This document shows positions 21,488-36,529 of a stretch of 64,000 nt of DNA, piece by piece. Under the pieces are notes generated by a model that was not told the DNA's origin, did no database searches, and saw nothing but the letters and a program-made list of their open reading frames with translations. The translations under genes and the position numbers were made by a program. The stretch spans positions 12,218,455 through 12,282,454 of the forward strand of contig CM055114.1 of assembly GCA_029204225.1 (NCBI GenBank), read 5' to 3'. The stretch comes from Diphasiastrum complanatum (lineage: Eukaryota > Streptophyta > Lycopodiopsida > Lycopodiales > Lycopodiaceae). The first letter of the stretch is position 1. The number at the start of each line of letters is the position of its first letter.

Positions 21488-24400
21488 CTGTAAGAACCAT
21501 TTACATCTTGCATCAGAAGTGCCCAGAACATAAGGGGGAAACACTGATGCAAGACTAGTTACATTCATAGCTGATGAAGATGAATTAATTACTTTATTTT
21601 ACTGTTAAAAAAATGAAATAATGATGAGAGTGTGCTGCTTAGCAAGGAATTAGAGAAAAAGGACACCAAATTTGAAAAGCTACTTGTTGGCACCATCAAT
21701 TTGAACTCAAAATCTGGCAAACAAGCCTCCAATCAGAAATATATAGTGCTCATGGCTAGGAGTGTAACCACATACCATGTTGAGCCAAATGGCAAAGAGC
21801 AAGCTCAATATGACGCCGTATAGAAGAAGCCTCGTTATTTGCATTTGCAACAATCCAAGGAAGTGCCCCATCTTCAATAAGAAGAGATCTCCCTGTTCGG
21901 TACCCTGCAATGCGCGCCAAGGTGCAAATTCAGTTGGAAGCCTAAAGTAAATGACGAGGATACTCTACTTGCACCTTAACATGCCTTTTGCAGAAATAGA
22001 AACTTCATGATGCAACTCTAAAATTTGAAAACCTTGATACAGAACTAATAATTGATTAAATAAGGAATACCAATTGAATTATCCACAACAGCTTAAATGG
22101 TATATTGTTAGTCTGTAACCTTTCAACTGAAAACCTCTGCAGATAAGGATCTACTAAATTTCTATGCAGTGACTAGTCCAAGTATGAACCCTATATGATT
22201 CAAATCTTGTGGGGTTCAAATCGTTGGGCAGTCTACCTTGCTTTATGGAACCTAATAATTCAAATATTTGGTGATTTGAATCTTCAAGTGGTCTAACAGT
22301 TAACTTACTGATGTAAACCCTCATCTTGAACTCCATATCTACTATATTCAGAAATAGTGACGAGTCAGAATATGAAACCTAATCGATTCGAATCTTCTAG
22401 GATTCGAACATTCAAACAGTTTAGCTTACTTTACAGACACAATCAATTCGAATTTCTGAGATTTAATGCTTATGGCAGTCCGGAAGCCAATTAATATATG
22501 TCAACCTCAATCAATTTGAATCTTCTGGAAACGAGTATCTAATGAATCCATCTGTCACTAAGCATTAATCGATTTACATCTATCGGCATACTAAATCACG
22601 TATGTACACTGGCCTTGGGACCAGGGAACCCTCAACCATTCGCATCTCTAGAACTCTACATATAAACTCTGAATAGTATACCGTTATATAGATTAGCCTA
22701 TCTACACTTACAGATCCTCAAACCGGAAAACCGTAAAATCATGAATTTTTTCCCTTTTTTCTAAGCTTTTATATATATGGGGGTGGGGTTGGGGTGTGTG
22801 TGTGCGTGTTTTTAATATTTAATCAATTTGAATCTATTAGGAACTACGGTTGTAGCATACAAATGCAATGGTTATGGGTTGACTACCAGAAGAATTTCTA
22901 GCTAATGCCACAGGAGAAATTGCCAAGCAGCAAGTAGTATAATGCATCGACAGACCATAGACCAAATTGAATATAGCTTTGAAAATTGTCACAAGCTTAG
23001 CATCGTCTGAAGGCATGCTCTAGCAGCAAACTCTAGATACCTTGAGCAGCTCCCCTTGACTCGCATTTTGCAAAATTGGCAATGCCCCTGGCAACTTGTG
23101 CAAGAACATCGGCATGCCTTGATCTCACCATTCCCAAAAGGGCTCTTATTCCACCTTCTTCCCGTAATTTTATCTGCAATTTGTCTGGATAACCATGAGA
23201 GCTGTTAACAGCCACTTATATGCTTCTTGAACTTAATGTCTAGCAAATAAAGAACCAAGTAATATATAGTACAAATAAGATTTTACACAACATGAAGTTC
23301 CATCATCCATGTGTTTTAAGAGCTACAGGATTTTACTGAGGGATTTACTGCAATTGATATGGAAATAAAATATTTACTCAACAGCATATGTAGTGATTCT
23401 TGCAAGAAAAGTTCCTGTACGAGCAAGTTTGACCAACTATTCTCTCAAAAAGATCAACTCCAAAGCACAAATAGTCATTCTTGCAAAAACAGTGCCGGTA
23501 TAAGCAATTTTGACCAATATTATCATCTCCTGTAGGTGAAATGTTTTCCAAACACAATGGTATGCAATGTACATCGAAAGAAGAAATTTTCCAAGCACAA
23601 TTGTTTGGAATGTACATAATAATAAGTACAAATGAACTTATGTAAAAAATCTTATATTCTTCTCTCCACCTCAGGCTTTAACTAATCAGCAAAAAATAAA
23701 CAAAGAAGTGCCTCATCAGCATCAAAACCCTTTTCAAAAAGCGTCTTCATGAATACCCTAGCTCTTAGAGTCTAAAGTACATATATGAATACTCAACATC
23801 TCTTCTCATATGACTGAAATTTAGGGACAAAGGGACTCATGGGTCAAGTACCATTGCCACAGAGATTTGCAATGGCGCCTGCAACCATTCTAAGAGTTTG
23901 CGGATCTTCTGCATCATCAGCTGTTCTAGCCAACAACCCGATCCCACCTTGTGCCATAATGAGTTCCTGATTTGTCTCTGTGTCCAAGAACAATTGCAGT
24001 TTTGAGCAGTCAAGAAGAAATTTAAGTGCACATCATAATATCCAATCCCACAAAGCACAGGAAAAGGCAACACAGAATAAGATTATCACGCTCATCTGGT
24101 TATTGACCTACAACTTGAATGTTATCCAAGACTTGACAACATTATGGTGTGATAGATTGAGCCTAAAAATCAAACCACACTCCAGATCAACCTTATTCAT
24201 CTAGAAACCTTTGAGACTCAAGGCCCTAGCATCCACAGCATTGAAAATATTCTACCAGTTTCAGAAGTTACTTAAAAAGAATCTCTTAGTGGGAACTACC
24301 AATTTACAGTGTTTCACTCATTCAACTTGTGTTTCTAGGCTCCTACAGACTACAATGTTCCTTCACATTCTAGCTTGAAGCTGCCCATTAAGAAACTAAA

Positions 24401-26730
24401 CTAATTACTGTGCATGTCCAAGTTTCAATGAAAAATTTATCAACCCTTTTCAACTTTCATCTCTATCTCAGGCTTCATGTGACATGCAACATGATTCCAT
24501 GACCAGATAATGAGTTTGTTATAAACAAAAAAAATATTTCTTGGTTTCTTATAAAGTCTAAGCATGAAATCATAATAAGTTTAGATAAAGCATTCAGCCA
24601 GAAGTAGTAAACTCATAACTTCACATATACTGTACCATTCATAGCCAGATTAGCGATAGCCCCCGCAGCCACACGCCGAATAGTCTCATCTTCAGAGCTT
24701 TGCAGCAAGGTGAGTAATGATCCTAAACCGCCTGCCTCAACAATCTTCTCCTGGTTCACTTCTGCTCAACAATTACATCAAGGATTTAGGCAGGAAAAGG
24801 TTACATGTAGATAAACCCATTATTGCTGATTGTTTATTGGATTGTAAACTTTGGAAATAACGTACATTGGATGATTCCTAGAGATGGAAAGTTACCAAAA
24901 GCCAGCCTCTATACACACCTTCGGCTGCAAGATTGGCAACCACCTTCACAGCATGTACTCGCACGTCAACATCCTCAGACTCCAACAATGACAGAATCTT
25001 CTGCAAGCCAACTGAGAAAAAATTGCTTGTTATTTAGCGAGTAAAGCATGTCCTTCAAAGCTAATGCCTAAAATATCAGCACCAGCTTGTATATTTGAGT
25101 AATAGTACACAAATTGAATAACTCACCCTGTTCAAATAGTTTAGCGATTGTAGCGCGTTGACCATTGATCGTATCTTTCATGTTACTAGGTGTGTGAAGG
25201 CTAATGGTGCTATTTGAACCACCTGAGCTTCTGGCAGAACTCCCTTTCCCAATTGTTCTACTTCTCTGCAAAATAGCCTCCTAGCTGGCAAAATTAATCC
25301 ACGTGAAGAATACCAGTTTGTGTAACCTAGGCTACACACATTTTAACATATTTAAAAATACGAAGTTCACTTTGTCCTTATGATCCAGAGTTGGAAGTCA
25401 CCTACAAAAGCAAATAACACTCACAAAGTACACTCAGTTTGATAGTTGGAAATGTGCAAAATTAAAGTCATTTTACTAGTGAGCTTCGTCAGACAGTCTC
25501 AATAAGCAGGGCATAGATTGTACCTCCTCTGCATCTACATGTACTTGAAGAAGCTGCTGCTTTAAGCTTTTGATTTCATCCTCCAACTTCTCCCGCTCTA
25601 GAAGCTCTTGTTCAAGCCTCTTTTTCAATACCCAAATTTCCCCAATATCATTTTTCTGTTAAGATTTTCGGAAAAAATTGAAGGCTGAGTATAATCTACA
25701 CATCAAATTAGTCAGCTTGAGTGTAACAATTTTTCAGAATCAAGCCTTTTGCTCGTGTAAAGAATCTGATTTTTAATGTAAAACTGAATGATTCTATAAA
25801 CTTTTCATACACATTGTCTATGTCTCAATGCAAAAAAAAGACAAATGTGTCCAATTTACCTCAGTGATTCCATTTGTCAATTTCTTTTCCTCACGTTTAA
25901 AAGCATCAAGTTCCCGCTCAGCTTGCTGTCTCAGTTCACACTCTTTCTCTAGCATCTGTTTTAAGTCACTTAATTCTTCCTTGTGTATGTTTTCCGGTTC
26001 AAGAATCTACAGCAAAAGAATTCAGAATATTTTCAAGATTATTGGTAGACTTATAATGTAATTATCAGCCAAGTCAAAAAACTCATCAAGGAAAGGCAAC
26101 CAGAAGCCTTAAAGGTTCCACTAGAGAACTGCAATACCATCAGGAATTGTATCTCTAATAGACAAACAAATCATTCTCTTGCAATGATTTTATGCATTCA
26201 AGAGAGAAGAATCAGGCAATCAATGTGACAGTCTAATTGAGAACTGATGCTTGAAAGACTAAGTACAACAAAGATAATCTGATTTTCAGAAGCCTGATAA
26301 GACTCTAATAATCATAAAAAAGCAGCAACAGAATTGAAATTTGGGAAGTCAATGAATTGTTCTAACTAGATGAAATATATTCTATTGCACCTGAGTCAAA
26401 ATACCACAACCAAATATAGTCGGTATATCACAAAAAACATTGAAACATATTCCATTTGAAGACTTCTCATCTGTTGGATGTACAATCTTAAATATTTATG
26501 CTTACCTCCTTTGACTGTTGTAGGCAAATATTGGCTTCATGGAGCTCTTTTTCCAATCTTTCTCGTTGGCCACACTCATTTGCTAATCTTGTTTGTACAT
26601 CCTTAATTTCTTGCTGGTGCTGTTCCAAAATATCCCTTATCTCTTTTTGATGTTTCTCATTTTCAGCATAAATCTGCTTCTGAAAGGTAATAATTAAATA
26701 CCATATTAGTGAAAACAAACTCCAACACTC

Positions 26731-26786
<56 letters not shown>

Positions 26787-29700
26787 TGCCGCCTCCATCG
26801 CCTCCTCCCCCTCGTGCCATGGTGAAGACAAGGGGGAGCCCACGCTCCCCCTCCTCCCTCCTCTCCCTCCATCGCAGCTCCTATCCTAGCCCCCAGCTCT
26901 CCCTCTCCCCTTACTGCTCCTATCCATGTTACGCCCTATTTGGCCATCACACCTGCTGTAGCTCCGTCCATCGAACCTGCTGCAGCTCCTATCGATCCTA
27001 CAACACCTCAGGAGTTGTCCCTGATCCCTGTGTCTGAGTGGAAGGCCAAGAGTGGCAAACGAGGCATTGAAACTGAGCTAATGACCTCTCACCAAGCACA
27101 AGAAAAAATCTGGTAGGATGCCATTGAAGAGCCCAAACCCATGCATGACGTGCCACAGTACTTTAAGGACTATGAGATGGTAGTGGTCATGCCCAAAGCA
27201 AAGAGAGAATTAACAGAAGATACCTCCCTATAGTTATGAAGGTCCTGCCCACACCAAAGAGCTAGATCTAGCCGAAGAGGGAGAGGAGAGTCGCGTAGTG
27301 CTTGTAGGAGAAGACGTTGAAGGAAGCAAGCTACAAGATCTAAAAGCTCTTCTTCGCATGTATCGTGATTATCTAACGTGGAATTCCGCTGAGCTAAAAG
27401 GCATATCACCGGATGTAGTGGTTCATACCATTCCTCTGGTTGATGGAGCGAAACCTGGAATAAGTAGGCCATATCGGTCTAACCCGCATTTACGCCCAAC
27501 TAATTTAGGAGTTAACCAAGCTTCTAGATGTAGGATTCATCTACAAGATGGAACACACGGACTGGGTATCGCCAATCGTGGTGGTGCCTAAGAAAAACGA
27601 TAAACTTAGAATCTCTGTGGACTACAAGAAGCTTAATGCAGTGACCAATAAGGACCATTTTCGCTTATCTTTTACGGAAAATGTGTTAGAAAGGATAGCC
27701 AGAGCTAAAGCCTGTAGTTTCTTAGATGGGATTAGTGGCTATAATCAAGTGCAAATTGCCCCAAAAGATCAGCACAAGACTGCATTCTCCAAAGAGTGGG
27801 GAATGTATGCCTATAAGGTGATGCCATTTGGATTGTGCAATGCTCCTAGCACCTTCCAACGAGTGATTAGCTATGCTTTCAAGGATTTCTTATAGAAATT
27901 TCTTGAAATATTTATGGACGAGGTGTTCATATAGTGTCGATTATTCGGCATACTCTAAACCCGGCCAAATGCAAATTGTTGGTCACGCACGGCTTAGTGC
28001 TAGGCCATATCGTTTCGAGGCATGGTATTGCTACCGATGTTGACAAAATCCGCATAATACTTGCTTTGCCGAAACCTAGAACTGTACGCGAAGTATACAT
28101 CTTTATGGGGCACTGCAACTCTTACGGAAGTTTGTCTTGAATTTCGCCAACCTGGCCCGTTTGATCTACCAAATGACCATCCAACTCAAATGGACAGCTG
28201 AAGCTACTGAGGCATTTCACAAACTCCAATCCTACGTCCCCCGACTTAGACAATAGAATTTCATGTCCACACAGACGCTTCTAAATATGCCATAAGGAGT
28301 GTTCTGACACAGGCAGGGGTGTATAAAAAAGATTGTCCGATCTATTTCACCAGTAGGCAATTGATTTCCGCGGAGATGAACTATACGACCACCGAGTGAA
28401 AAGCGCTAACGATGATATATAGCGTAAAGAAACTCCGGCATTACCTCCTAGCCAATCCTTTCGTCTTCTTCGTAGATTGTCAAGCCATACTGTATCTGGT
28501 TAATAGACCATGCACTACGGACGTATCACTAGCTGGCTGCTGCTTCTCCAAGAGTTCAACTTTAAAATCATCATTTGCAAGGGCAAACAACACTATCTAG
28601 GGGATCACCTCTCACGAATACACAACGTAGGTGAGAGCAGAGGGGTAGATGACGAACTACCTAATGCCATACTATTCCACGTCGATGTCGTCCCTGAGTG
28701 GACATGGACAGCCAACATAGTTGGATATCTTATGTCAGGTCATCCTCCCCTAGAAATGAACACAGTGAAGCGACGCAGGTTGATCATTAAATCTGCTCCC
28801 TAATACCTATACATTGATAGCAGGACAACTATATCCATGTGTAATGATGGAATCATACACCGATGGGTCCTAACGCATGAAGTGTCCCAGGTAGTGAGTA
28901 TCACCCACGAAGGAATAGGCGGAGGCCATTTCGCTGCTGAAGCTACCAACAAAAAAGTGCTGCAACATGAGCTATGGTGGCCCACAATGTTCAAGGATAT
29001 TCATTATCAGGTTAAGAGGTGTGATGTGTGCCAAAGGTTCAACAAAACCCAAGAGAAGGATAGAATGCCGTTATGACCTATCTTGGTTGAGATGCCATTT
29101 GAGAAATGGAACATTGACTATGTCGGCCCTATTCGCCTGGCTGCGCACGATTCCCAAGCCCGCTATATCATCATAGCCACCGATTATCTAACCAAATGGG
29201 TCGAAGCCAAGGGGGTGAGAAAAGCAAATGCTAACTCCACTGCCAAATTCCTGTACGAAAACATCCTTGTTTGTTTTGGTTGCCCATTCGAACTCGTGAG
29301 TGATCGCGGAACTCACTTCTGAAATGAAACCATCACTCACCTATCTGCAACGGACTAGGAGAATCGTAGAACAATATCCTCTTTAGTATTATTACGAAAA
29401 TGGTAGAGGCCACAAGCTCAGAATTTCATGCAGCACTATGGGCTTTCAGGACCACCTTCAAGGTAAGCACTGGACAAACGTCGTTTCAAATGGTGTATGG
29501 TCAAGGAGCCGTAATGCCCGTTGAGTTCGTTGTTCCATGTTTGAGAGTTGCCATTGCCGAGCGCCTAAGTACAGAGGAATCCACCCAACGGAGACTCCAG
29601 AATCTCCTCCAGCTCCATGAGACTCACTTCCTAGCCCTCCATGCATTAGCCGTAGAGAAGCAACGGAGAAAAGTCTGGCACGATTGTAACATCAAGGCCA

Positions 29701-31359
29701 AGGATCTCGTCAAAAGAGATTTGGCACTTTTGTATAAAGCCAAGGCACATAAGGGAAAGCTCAAATTTCTAGGAGAAGGACCATACAAGGTAGTAGAGAT
29801 CCGACCCAATAGCGCAATCATACTCAACACCCTGCAAGGGCAATTATTCAATACACCCATAAATGGTAGCAGGTTACATCACTACTACCCAGCCGATGTT
29901 CAGCTTAGGGATGAGCCTCATGCACCATCCTCATCGTCTACCTTCTTGAAAAGAACCATCCGAACCATGGTAAGCTAGACTAGGTAGGTGCAGACAGAAA
30001 TAGCCTACTTTTCCTTCAATTGTTTGGTAATTATTCTAAATTAGTTCAGATAGCAAGGGATTAGGACCAACTTTAGTAAGTTAGGAGTTAGTCAGTGACG
30101 TAGGTCAGTTAGAATCCAGGCCCTAGGGTCAGCTAGATTAGGCATAGATTAAGTCCTCGGTGTTTTAGATTAAATAGATTAAAATGGCTAAAATAGCTTC
30201 AAGCTAGTCTCGTTAGGAATAGATAGCTTAGCTAGACCAGTTAGTAGTAGATCGAGTAGCATTAGCTCAGCTAAATTAATCCTAGGGCAATTAGATCTGT
30301 CTTAGCCTAATTAGATAGATTAGACTTAGATTGTTCGGTACATAGCGATTAGCTAGATCCAGTTAGGTCATCCGTAACTTAGATATTAATCCCTGTTAAC
30401 TAATTAACCGTAGACTTAGCCGATCAACTTAAATAGCTATGATCCCATTAGCGTAATTAGCAATGACTTAGCATAATAGCAAGATAGGTCGATGTTAAAT
30501 CTACTTTTCTCAATGGAATGCTGGATGAGGAGGTGTACTTGGTACGCCATCAAGGATAGGTTGATCATGAAAAAGAACACTTGGTGTGCAAGCTCAACAA
30601 AGCGTTCTATGGATTGAAGCAAGCACCACGAGCATGGTACTCTTGCATCGATGAACACTTTAAACGCAAGGAATCAGTAGATTAGCTAGCGTTGGGAAAT
30701 TAGTTCTTAGTCGACTAGGAGCGTAGCATAGTTAGGATAGATAGGTTAGAAACTGTACCATAGTACTGCTTGTACGAACAACCAACTTCTATAGATACTT
30801 CCCACCCGATATACATTTTCCCATCCAGACATGTCCCCTTCCCTTGTAAAAATACCCCCAAAATGCCCCTTCAAGAGAGCTATGCTACTATTTATAGATG
30901 TCAGTGAAGTTGCCCAAAATGAACCTCTCTTATAGGTGCATACTTGACCTTCCTGTCCTGAAAAATCTCAGCCTGAGTCAAGATAGACTAGACTTTTGAA
31001 AAAACTGCCTTTTTTAGCAAATGACGGAAGTCTCTGATTAGAAAATCTCTCAGGTCTGGCAATCAATTGAAAAACGGACTGTGCACACAGTAGTTACTGA
31101 CCATTTGGCATACATGGAACCAATTTCCAAAAATAACAATAGGCGATTAATCAGCCATGCCTATAAATACGCGAGAAATCCCAATTTATTTGCTCGCACT
31201 TTACTCACATAATTACTCGCGCTCCTTATTTTTCGCCAATCTTGCTCATTTTTCGCCATTATTACTCACCAGCTTCCCAACACACGCTTACCATCATTCC
31301 TCAACATATAATAACTCGCCATATTTCTCGCCCTACTACTCGCACATCCCAATTACTAG

Positions 31360-31414
<55 letters not shown>

Positions 31415-34400
31415 CCAGCGATGGCGCCCTAGCCCCAGCCCAGCGATGGCGCCCTAGCCCCTAGCTCCACTCGCCCGCTGCCAGCCACATGTCTGCTGCC
31501 AGCCCACCCTAGCTCCACCCATTTGTCCGCTAGCCACTCGCCCGCTGCCATCTGTCCACCTGCCACCTGTTCGCTGCCAGCCAGCCCTGTCCGCTGCCCC
31601 TGCCACGTGCTGCCCTGCCTGCTGTACCTGCTCACTGTCTGAGTCCTGACCCATGGCACCTCCTAAACGCACCCGTTCCCTATCTGCCACGCAAGCAGTT
31701 GCCTGCGTGGCAGAACCTCCTGCCACGCAGGCAGTGCCGCCTGCGTGCGTGGCAGATACTGCTGATACGCAGGCAGTACTCGCCTGCGTACCAGCCTCCG
31801 TCTCTGTCCAGCTTCCTCCTCATCTTCTTCCCCTTCCTCTTTTTCTTCCCCCTCCACAGACCCAGCTCCTACTCCCCTTCGAGCCAACCCTCCTGCTGGG
31901 ATCCTACATTTTCCTAAACCCCCTACTGCCCCACCCATCCTTTATACCCCATCCAAAGCAACCGAACTATTCTCTCCTTTCCAAGAAGATCAGTTCCGAA
32001 GTGATTTCCAGGTCATGAAGATGGAGCTGTCCCAGCTTAAGGAGACCGTTGCAACGCTAATCACCAAAAAGAATGACATGCAGGCCAGAATTTTGCAATT
32101 GGAAAAAGCAATGGGCGACAAACAGGCTTCATCCTCCGAATCCACCACTACTATGATCAAAGCACTAGAGCAGAAGATTGAACAGCAGAAGGAAGAAGCT
32201 CTCTCTTGGGCGTCGGTATTGAAGAAAGGCACTAAACCTAGTGCTCCCATTACCTCGGTAATTTCAGCCACAATCCAGGAAGAGAAATCTAGAGAGCAAA
32301 AGGCACTTAATATCAGAATCAGAGGGATCCCAGACTCGCAAGACACCACAGCCGAAGCCACACGTTTTTTGGACACCACACTAGGACACCGAACGTAGGG
32401 ATTGGACACGGCATGGAGGACCTCCAGAGATACCGCCACTCTGGTTATCCGCTTCACCTCATTGGCTACTAGACGGGATGCTCTGCGATGCAGAGCTAAG
32501 CTCCGCGGCACCACTATTTTCATGGACGACGACCTTACGTACATCTAGGTGGAGGAGAGACGAAAGGCCTTCCAGGAGGCCAGAGAGTCAGGTAAGAGAG
32601 TCATATATAGAGATGGACGAGTGCGTCTTCTTGATAGCACTCTCACGGGACCTTCTCATTAGAAATTTGGGGTTCCCGGGGTTGGGAGCACCCCAGGGCC
32701 CCATCCACACCACCTTCGGATTGGAGTGTGGAACTGTGCTGGCATACATTCATCTTCTTCTGCAGGTGACCTGGTTGACTTTATTACTGGCCGAGATATA
32801 TTATTCTTTATGGAGACACACGAGAGCCCAGAGCGTGGACTTCCTTCTTTTCCTGGATACAGATGGGACTCAGTATTCCGACAAGAGACTAGATCTGCCA
32901 GTGGCCGGGGTTTAGGAGGGGTCGCATGTTTATACAAAGAGTCTCTCCACTCGAGTCTGGACTTCATCCGACATGACGAGCAGGCCCGCTATATATGGAC
33001 TCGCATTGTGGGTCAGGATATTGGTTTGGCCAAAGATCTTTTTATGGAAACATGTTACTTTCCACCAGAGTCTTCGTCTTTTGCGGAGGGTATTGGATCT
33101 CCGTGTCAGGACCTCTCACCAGATATTATCAGATTCTCAGAGCGGGGGCAAATTCTCCTCATTGGGGATTTTAATGCCCGGACATCTTCGTGACAGACAG
33201 AGGTTTTTGACACCACAGATCAGCTTCGTGTTTGTGCCCTTGACGGTGATATACTGGGAGTTACCAGAACTTCCGCGGACAGTTTGGGACCTACTACTCC
33301 ATATGGTGAGTACTTACTGCAGTTTGGAGAGGCACATGAGCTAGCCATTTATAATGGCTTACCCTGCTGGCCACATTTAGACAATTATACATGCCATCCC
33401 CACAGTGGAGGACATAGTGTCGTTGACTATCTCATGGGGTCACCATCCTCCCCATCATCTATGATTTTCGTGTCTCCCCCACCACCCTTTCTAATCATTC
33501 CTTCCTCTACTTCAATATCGGTCACTTTCCCCCCCACTCACCCACCCCCATTACCCATGCTTGCCCGATCACCCCGATACACATTTGACCCCACTTACAT
33601 GCCACTAAACCAACAGTCCTTGGCTTCGCTCGTACATTCCTTCCCTCATGATAGTCCAGTCGACATCCAGGTTGCTTTTCTCACCACCTCTCTCCACACT
33701 GCCGCTTCACTAACTTTCCCTACAAAACCCCATCCCAGTAACACTCGACGCAAACCTCGCCCATTGCACCCTCCATGGTACGATACTGAGTGTCGTTCTC
33801 TTCATCAGTCAATAACCTATTCACGTAGCCATGCTCCACATTTACTTCGATCGTCCCGCCGCTCTTACCATCATCATGTTCTCCGTCGTAAAAAGCGTGC
33901 CTATGATAATTCTGAAGGGAAACGTCTGGTTGACCTTCTTTTCAATTCCTTTACGGGCGCTTTTTGGCGTGAGTTCATTCCCCGCTCTCCACCACCGCTC
34001 TTGGAAGACCTCCGCATTTGGACTGCTTATGCCACTAGCTTGTATATCATCCCCACCAACTCACCTATCTCTATATCTCCATGACCATCTGAGTTCTCCT
34101 TCTTCACATCTGATATGGTCCTTGCAGCCATTAAGAATATTAAGTCCCATAAAGCCAGAGATATTGAAGACCTCGAGTCTGAACTCCTTTCCCATGCGTC
34201 TGACTTACTCGCCCCCACCATAGCCACTCTTCTTAATTCCGCAGTTGTTTCCGGTTTCCCATCGTCCTGGTGCACTAACATTATCCACCCCATCCATAAG
34301 AATGGTGACCCCATGGTTCCGAGTAATTACCACACTATCATGATTGGGCATGTCTTGGCAAAGCTATATGGTACTATACTTCAGTCTGTTGTGAGTTCAG

Positions 34401-36457
34401 AGGCGGAGACTAGGAGACTACATGCTATGGGTCAGGCAGGTTTTCGGGCCCATTACTCTACTACAGATCACATCTTCACATTACGGGCCTTGATTGAGGA
34501 GGCTAAGCACAGGAAAGAGAGGGTTTATTGTTGTTTTGTGGACTTCAGGAAAGCCTTTGATTCCGTTCCTTGCTCATTGCTCATTCAGAGACTCCGAGAC
34601 CTTGGCTTCTCCACTGACATCATTCTTGCTGTGATGGCACTTTATGAGCGCGTCCTAGGATGTTTTTGGTAGAGCAGTGGCATATCTGATCATATTTGGA
34701 GCACTATTGGGGTGAAGCAGGGTTGCTCCCCCTCACCGGTCCTCTTTGGCTTGTACATTGATGATGTTGGAGCGAGTCATTACACAGTGTGGTGGTACCG
34801 GTTGCAGGCTCGGGGACATCTTGATTGCTATCCTTCTTTATGTCGATGACGTGGTATTGGTCTCACCGACCAGAGAGGGTCTACAGAGACAGTTGGATTG
34901 CTTACATGCATTTTGCACCAGATGGGGCCTAGGGGTGAACATTGGGAAGACCAGGGTTATGGTCTTCAACACTTCTCGAGCATTCATGCAGCGACAGGAG
35001 TTTACTTTTGATGGACAGGTTCTAGAGGTGGTCCCTTCTTATACATACCTGGGGATCCTTTTCTCGGGTCCTACTTTTAGTACAAGACAGGCCGCTACCA
35101 CTCGGTTGGGGAAGGGGCATGCCTCCCTTGTTCAGCTAGAGCGATTCTGTTTCCATAAGTCCATCCAAGATGCTCGCAATAAGTGCCGCCTCTTTGATAC
35201 CATTGTCACCCCCACGGCTCTATATGCGGCAGAGGCATGGTGCACAGGCCTCCCCTCTTCACACTGGGCCAGCCTTTCACGATTACAGACCTCCATGCTA
35301 GCTCGGTTGATTCGAGCGAAGCCTTCTGTCCCACATGAGATTCTTTTGGCCGAGTTTGTAGTTCCACCTATACAGATCGAGGCAGCTCTTCAGCTCATTA
35401 TCTATATTCAGAGGATACAGGCACTGCCAGAGATAGACAGACGATACATACAGATTGCACTTTCATCCTCACAGGGCCTTCATGATTAGGGCTATAGACT
35501 ATCATGGTTCTCTCAGGCACCTCCTACTTGAGTCATTTGTTATCTCCATCACTGCGCTTCTCTCGAGTACCCATCAATATATCAGACGATTTCTCTATTG
35601 AGCATACCTAGAGCGGACTTGGAGCAGCCAGTTAGGAGTTAAGCCAGATTTCTACCGGACCTACTTTTTGGAGCTGGATGTATCAGGGACCCCAATCATG
35701 CCACGATACTTGGATTCAGGGCTATCACATTGCCTCAGATTCACACTGGAACAACTCAGGGTGTCTTCTCACCAGCTAGCTATTGAGATGGGGAGGTTCC
35801 ATGGTATTCCCAGAGTGGAGCAGATTTGCCAGTTGTGCTCCCTCGGTGAGGTGGAGTGCCCGGTATATTATGAGATCGGAGGGAGATATCACTGCTTGTT
35901 TCAAGACATACCTACCACTCTACGTTCTCTCATAGCCTATGAAGACCCACGGTGTGTCGCACTGATGGTACGCGAGATGTTCATATTGCGGAGAGATCTA
36001 CACGGGACATCCCAGCACATTACATCTCAGTCATTGATCACTTTATTCTTTACTAGACGGAGATCACGTGACTCAGTACCCGAGGATGATGACTACTACG
36101 ACGACGAGGATGACAGTCGCCTACATGCCCACAGAGATCAGAGACGGTGTACTACCCATATTGCCAGGATAGCCATACCTCATATACAGAGACATACTAC
36201 ACACGCTCATGCTCATAGACGACAGCGCTTTCTCATGTTGCGGCTCGCATTACATCTTTCTACAGCACCAGCACAGACTTGACATCTTGATTACATATGA
36301 TTACTTGTTTATTTAGTTGATACTAGCTGTTTTCTTTATTTCAGTTTTGGAGACGTTCTATGCGCTCCCATGGTTACTACACACTTGACATGTACCTCAT
36401 TAGTCTTATATGCCTTTTGGCATGGAAAAGACATTAATAAAGCTTTCTTTCTTTCTT

Positions 36458-36529
<72 letters not shown>

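Larger units (their letters stand above)
26785..29985 (+). mobile_element. Ty3/gypsy fragment in kinesin intron 10
   Basis: A plus-strand gypsy element opposite to the host gene. A gag start-like MVKTRG (26819) and a Pro/Ser-rich frame are followed directly by pol, so most of gag and the protease are deleted. Pol runs RT, RNase H, integrase. The 26734-26784 CT run and a similar run at 31366-31412 flank it at a distance. Neither LTR was proved. Confidence 0.85.
31413..36528 (+). mobile_element. LINE retrotransposon, nearly full length, inactive
   Basis: A plus-strand non-LTR element in kinesin intron 10. It has a GC-rich 5' region with degenerate CGCTGCCAGCC words, ORF1 (31653-about 32660), ORF2 (about 32690-36282) and a 3' end with ATTAATAAAGC, a CTTT run and a CT array instead of poly(A). 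ORF2 has endonuclease, RT and a C-terminal zinc motif, with several stops and frameshifts. A 5'-truncated relative lies at 38475-38691. Confidence 0.88.
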
